Shown one piece after another: positions 7,164-10,075 of a stretch of 10,075 bases of DNA; the stretch's first letter is position 1; every line of letters starts with the position of its first letter. A program made the position numbers and the translations under genes. The notes under the pieces were generated by a model. That model was not told the origin of the DNA. It worked only from the letters and a program-made list of their open reading frames with translations, and did not search any database. The DNA is from an uncultured Eubacteriales bacterium (GTDB lineage Bacteria; Bacillota; Clostridia; Oscillospirales; Oscillospiraceae): assembly GCA_905205195.1 (NCBI GenBank), contig CAJLCS010000063.1, forward strand, positions 1 through 10,075. Reading direction: 5' to 3'.

Positions 7164-7183
7164 CCGGAAGAAGCGGATGAAGA

Positions 7184-7212
7184 TTGATTTTCCCGGCGCC
7201 GGATGGTATAAT
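7184..7212 (+). promoter_or_regulatory. Extended -10 promoter of the ABC exporter operon
   Basis: TTGATT (7184-7189), a 17-base spacer and a perfect TATAAT (7207-7212) preceded by TGG (7204-7206, the extended -10 TGN motif). Initiation would be near 7219. It diverges from the tRNA promoter, with about 29 bases between the two -35 elements. Confidence 0.8.
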
Positions 7213-7227
7213 CAATCGGAATAGACA

Positions 7228-7275
7228 GCGTCGCTGCGTGCTCTTGTCGAGCGACGCCGGAAAGGGTGAGAGCAT
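7228..7275 (+). promoter_or_regulatory. Structured 5' leader of the ABC exporter operon (possible translation control)
   Basis: GCGTCGCT (7228-7235) and AGCGACGC (7250-7257) form a perfect eight-pair stem with a 14-base loop in the predicted mRNA leader. The loop bases TGCTCT (7239-7244) are complementary to AGAGCA (7269-7274), immediately before the TTG start codon, and the pairing can extend through wobbles to the Shine-Dalgarno region. It does not match any riboswitch class I recognise. The pairing is read directly from the sequence; a regulatory role is inference. Confidence 0.45.
7265..7269 (+). promoter_or_regulatory. Weak ribosome binding site of the first ABC gene
   Basis: GGTGA at 7265-7269 can pair with the 3' part of the anti-Shine-Dalgarno sequence and lies six bases before the TTG start at 7276. 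It is clearly weaker than the AAGGAGG sites of the mannosidase and of the second ABC gene. Confidence 0.55.
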
Positions 7276-9000
7276 TTGAAACATCTGCTCAAATACATGA
7301 AGGGCTACGGTCGGGACTGCGTGCTGGCGCCGCTGTTCAAGCTGCTGGAAGCGACCTTCGAACTGCTGGTGCCGCTGGTGGTGGCCCGCATTGTGGACGT
7401 GGGCATCGTCCGGGGGGATCAGGCGTACCTGATCCGGATGTGCCTGCTGATGGTGCTGCTGGGCGTTGTGGGCCTGGTGTGCGCCGTGACGGCCCAGTAC
7501 TTTGCCGCCCGGAGCGCCGTGGGCTTTGCCGCCCGGCTGCGCCACGCGGTGATGGCCCATCTTCTGACGCTGTCGTACACGGAGCTGGACAAGCTCGGTA
7601 CGGCCACCATGGTGACCCGGATGACATCGGATATCAATCAGGTCCAGAACGGCGTGAATCTGACGCTGCGGCTGCTGCTCCGGTCGCCGTTTGTGGTGTT
7701 CGGCGCCATGATTATGGCCTTTACCATCGATACCCAGGCGGCGCTGGTGTTTGCCTGCGTGATTCCCGTGCTGTGCGTGGTGGTGTTCGGCATTATGCTG
7801 GTGACCATTCCCATGTACCGCCGGGTGCAGGGACGGCTGGACCGGGTCACGTCGGCTACGCGGCAGAATCTGGCCGGTGTGCGGGTGATTCGCGCCTTCT
7901 GCAAGGAGGACCGGGAAATGACCGACTATGAGGACCAGACCCAGGTGCTGACTCATGAGCAGCTGACCGCCGGGCGGATCTCTGCGCTGATGAATCCGCT
8001 GACCTATGTCATCATCAATCTGGCGGTGGTGGCGCTGATGCAGGTCGGCGCGCTGAAGGTCCAGTCCGGCGTGCTGACCCAGGGCCTTGTGGTGGCGCTG
8101 TACAACTATATGTCCCAGATTCTGATTGAGCTGATTAAAATGGCCAATCTGATTATCAACATGACCAAGGCGGCGGCCTGCGCCAACCGGGTGCAGAGCA
8201 TTCTGGAGCTGCCCGGTGCAGCGGACGGCAGCAAGACGGCCGCTTCGGCTGCCGGAAGCGTGGAATTCCGGGATGTGACCGCCAAGTATGCCGGAGCTGG
8301 CGGCACCTCGCTGAACCACGTTTCGTTTACGGCGGCACCGGGGGCAACGGTGGGCATTATCGGCGGCACCGGCAGCGGCAAGACCACGCTGGTGAATCTG
8401 ATTCCCGACTTTTACGATGCCTTCGGCGGCGAAGTGCTGGTGGACGGCATCGACGTCCGAACGCGGCAGAAGGAAGCGCTGCGGCAGGAAATCGGCGTGG
8501 TGCCCCAGAAGGCGGTGCTGTTTCAGGGCAGCATCCGCGACAATCTGAAATGGGGCAACCCGGACGCCGACGATGCGGCGCTCTGGGCGGCGCTGGAAAC
8601 GGCCCAGGCCCGGGAAGTGGTGGAAAACAAGGACGGCGGCCTGGATGCGCCGGTGGAGCAGGGCGGCGTGAACTTCTCCGGCGGTCAGCGTCAGCGGCTG
8701 ACCATTGCCCGGGCGCTGGTCCGCAATCCCCGGATCCTGATTCTGGACGACAGCGCGTCGGCGCTGGACTACGCCACCGACGCCAATCTGCGGATGGCCA
8801 TCCGGAACCGGGAAAATCCGCCTACGACCTTCATTGTCTCCCAGCGGGCCGCGTCGGTGCGGTATGCCGACCGGATTCTGGTGTTGGACGACGGCAATCT
8901 GGTGGGCTGCGGCACCCACGACGAGCTGCTTGCAGGCTGCGCCGTGTATCAGGAAATCTACTATTCTCAGTTTCCCAAGGAGGCGGTAACCAATGGCTGA
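7276..9000 (+). CDS. ABC exporter half-transporter with degenerate ATPase site (first subunit)
   Basis: This is a 574-residue fused permease-ATPase of the type IV (MsbA/multidrug-like) ABC exporter family, in the cytoplasmic membrane. Hydrophobic segments lie at about 16-40, 51-75, 130-152, 154-180 and 236-300, which accounts for six helices. The nucleotide-binding domain has A-loop Tyr338, Walker A GGTGSGKT (363-370), Q-loop Gln411, signature FSGGQ (467-471), Walker B ILILDD (487-492) and D-loop SALD (495-498). Asp492 replaces the catalytic Glu, and Gln523 in VSQR replaces the switch His. This matches the noncanonical subunit of heterodimers such as BmrC/BmrD and TM287/288, and the partner is the next gene. 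The TTG start is chosen because MKHLLKYMKGYGRD fits the family N-terminus and a weak ribosome binding site lies at 7265-7269; the ATG at 7297 would cut conserved residues. The substrate is unknown. Confidence 0.94.
   Translation: MKHLLKYMKGYGRDCVLAPLFKLLEATFELLVPLVVARIVDVGIVRGDQAYLIRMCLLMVLLGVVGLVCAVTAQYFAARSAVGFAARLRHAVMAHLLTLSYTELDKLGTATMVTRMTSDINQVQNGVNLTLRLLLRSPFVVFGAMIMAFTIDTQAALVFACVIPVLCVVVFGIMLVTIPMYRRVQGRLDRVTSATRQNLAGVRVIRAFCKEDREMTDYEDQTQVLTHEQLTAGRISALMNPLTYVIINLAVVALMQVGALKVQSGVLTQGLVVALYNYMSQILIELIKMANLIINMTKAAACANRVQSILELPGAADGSKTAASAAGSVEFRDVTAKYAGAGGTSLNHVSFTAAPGATVGIIGGTGSGKTTLVNLIPDFYDAFGGEVLVDGIDVRTRQKEALRQEIGVVPQKAVLFQGSIRDNLKWGNPDADDAALWAALETAQAREVVENKDGGLDAPVEQGGVNFSGGQRQRLTIARALVRNPRILILDDSASALDYATDANLRMAIRNRENPPTTFIVSQRAASVRYADRILVLDDGNLVGCGTHDELLAGCAVYQEIYYSQFPKEAVTNG
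8977..8983 (+). promoter_or_regulatory. Ribosome binding site of the second ABC gene, inside the first
   Basis: A perfect AAGGAGG (8977-8983) lies nine bases before the ATG at 8993, within the last codons of the upstream ABC gene. It supports translation of both subunits from one message. Confidence 0.85.
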
Positions 9001-10075
9001 TTCGCAGATGCAGATTCTTCGCAAGGTCCTGCGGCGGGTCCGGCGGTACCGCGCCGTGCTGATTCTGTCGCTGGTGCTGGCTTTCGGCTATGTGGCCATG
9101 ACGCTGTATATTCCCATTCTGGTGGGCAAAGCCATCGACGCCATGATCGGCGCGGGGAGGGTGGATTTTCCGGCGCTGACCGGCTATCTGATCCGTGTGG
9201 CAGTCTGCGCGGGGGTTGCGGGCCTTGCCCAGTGGATCATGAACGAAATGAACAACCGGATTACCTATCGGGTGACCAAGGATATGCGGGACGAGGCCTT
9301 CCGCCATATCCAGAGCCTGCCCCTGTCCTATCTGGACAGCCATCCCCAGGGGGACCTGGTCAGCCGGGTGATTTCCGATGTGGACACCTTTGCCGACGGC
9401 CTGCTGATGGGCTTTACCCAGCTGTTTACCGGGGTGCTGACCATTCTCGGCACGCTGATTTTCATGCTGCGGATCAACTGGATCATTGCGCTGGTGGTGA
9501 TTGTGATTACGCCGCTCTCCCTGTTTGTGGCAAACTTCATCGCCAAGCGGACCTACTCCATGTTCAAGCTTCAGACGGTCACACGAGGCGAACAGACGGC
9601 GCTGATTGACGAAACCATCGGCGAAATGAAGGTGGTCAAGGCTTTCGGCCACGAGAAGGCGTCGCTTGCCCAGTTTGACGAAGTCAACGAGCGGCTGGAA
9701 AAATGCTCGCTGCGGGCCATCTTCTTCTCCTCACTGACCAATCCCTGCACCCGGTTTGTCAATTCGCTGGTGTATGCCGGCGTGGGACTGGCCGGCGCAC
9801 TGGTGGCGGTGGCAGGCGGGATTACCGTGGGCAGCCTGTCCAGCTTCCTGCACTACGCCAACCAGTACACCCGGCCCTTCAACGAGATTTCCGGCGTGGT
9901 AACGGAGCTGCAGAATGCGCTGGCCTGCGCGGGACGGATTTTCGAGCTGATCGAGCAGCCCGCCGAAACGCCGGATCCGGCCCAACCGACCCGGCTGCCC
10001 GGGGTGAAGGGACAGGTGCGGATCGAGAATCTGAAGTTCTCCTATACCCCCGACCGGCCGCTGATCGACCATTTC
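8993..10075 (+). CDS. ABC exporter half-transporter, second subunit (3' end outside window)
   Basis: The frame starting at ATG 8993 stays open to the last base, giving 361 residues. It shares ATGGCTGA with the end of the upstream gene (8-base overlap), so the two are translationally linked. The visible part is a type IV exporter transmembrane domain, with hydrophobic segments at about 21-45, 63-85, 141-160, 162-184 and 250-285. Conserved intracellular-loop sequences include SYLDSHPQGDLVSRVISDVD (112-131) and ETIGEMKVVKAFGHE (207-221). The linker and the start of the ATPase domain follow, with A-loop Tyr351 in KFSYTPDRPL. Walker A, signature and Walker B lie beyond the window. Given the degenerate site in the partner, this subunit is predicted to carry the canonical Walker B Glu and switch His. 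Family members are usually 570-640 residues long. The substrate is unknown; multidrug or lipid-like export is the family default only. Confidence 0.93.
   Translation, partial: MADSQMQILRKVLRRVRRYRAVLILSLVLAFGYVAMTLYIPILVGKAIDAMIGAGRVDFPALTGYLIRVAVCAGVAGLAQWIMNEMNNRITYRVTKDMRDEAFRHIQSLPLSYLDSHPQGDLVSRVISDVDTFADGLLMGFTQLFTGVLTILGTLIFMLRINWIIALVVIVITPLSLFVANFIAKRTYSMFKLQTVTRGEQTALIDETIGEMKVVKAFGHEKASLAQFDEVNERLEKCSLRAIFFSSLTNPCTRFVNSLVYAGVGLAGALVAVAGGITVGSLSSFLHYANQYTRPFNEISGVVTELQNALACAGRIFELIEQPAETPDPAQPTRLPGVKGQVRIENLKFSYTPDRPLIDHF

Noticed and set aside
7099..9024. 641-codon open frame on the minus strand opposite the first ABC gene and across the tRNA
   Set aside because: It runs antisense to a well-defined ABC exporter and through a tRNA gene and promoters, and its His/Gln/Arg-rich composition is typical of an antisense shadow.

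Overview
The window is an ordinary chromosomal stretch, most likely from a high-G+C member of the Clostridia (Oscillospiraceae/Ruminococcaceae-like gut Firmicutes). This placement is inferred from three things: the clpX-lon-engB order known from Bacillus and Clostridia, strong AAGGAGG-type ribosome binding sites combined with GTG and TTG starts, and the sequence style of the proteins. Codons strongly prefer G or C at the third position, which also creates long antisense shadow ORFs. I see no insertion sequence, phage gene, CRISPR array or clear sign of recent transfer.

Region 1 (1-3684, + strand) is a protein quality-control block. It holds the 3' half of clpX (unfoldase of ClpXP), a complete lon (ATP-dependent protease) and engB/ysxC (GTPase for 50S ribosome assembly). 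An intrinsic terminator lies between clpX and lon, so lon is either separately expressed or partly attenuated. lon and engB are only a few bases apart and almost certainly co-transcribed. The block ends in two tandem hairpins (3698-3770) that can serve both converging transcription units.

Region 2 (3782-7170, - strand) holds a single large gene for a cytoplasmic GH38 alpha-mannosidase. It has its own sigma-A-type promoter, a perfect Shine-Dalgarno sequence and a GTG start. Upstream of it on the same strand is a complete tRNA-Thr(CGT) with encoded CCA, a perfect-consensus promoter and its own terminator.

Region 3 (7184-10075, + strand) is an operon of two half-size ABC exporters that diverges from the tRNA gene. 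The first (complete, TTG start) has a degenerate ATPase site: Asp replaces the catalytic Glu and Gln replaces the switch His. The second overlaps it by 8 bases and is cut by the window end. Together they look like a heterodimeric type IV ABC exporter of the BmrCD/TM287-288 kind. The leader of this operon can form a hairpin whose loop is complementary to its own translation start region, which is the most interesting non-coding structure here.

I did not find a convincing undescribed system. The findings are modest: the leader structure, the asymmetric ABC pair, the clpX-lon terminator, the back-to-back promoters, and some residue-level departures in ClpX and Lon.
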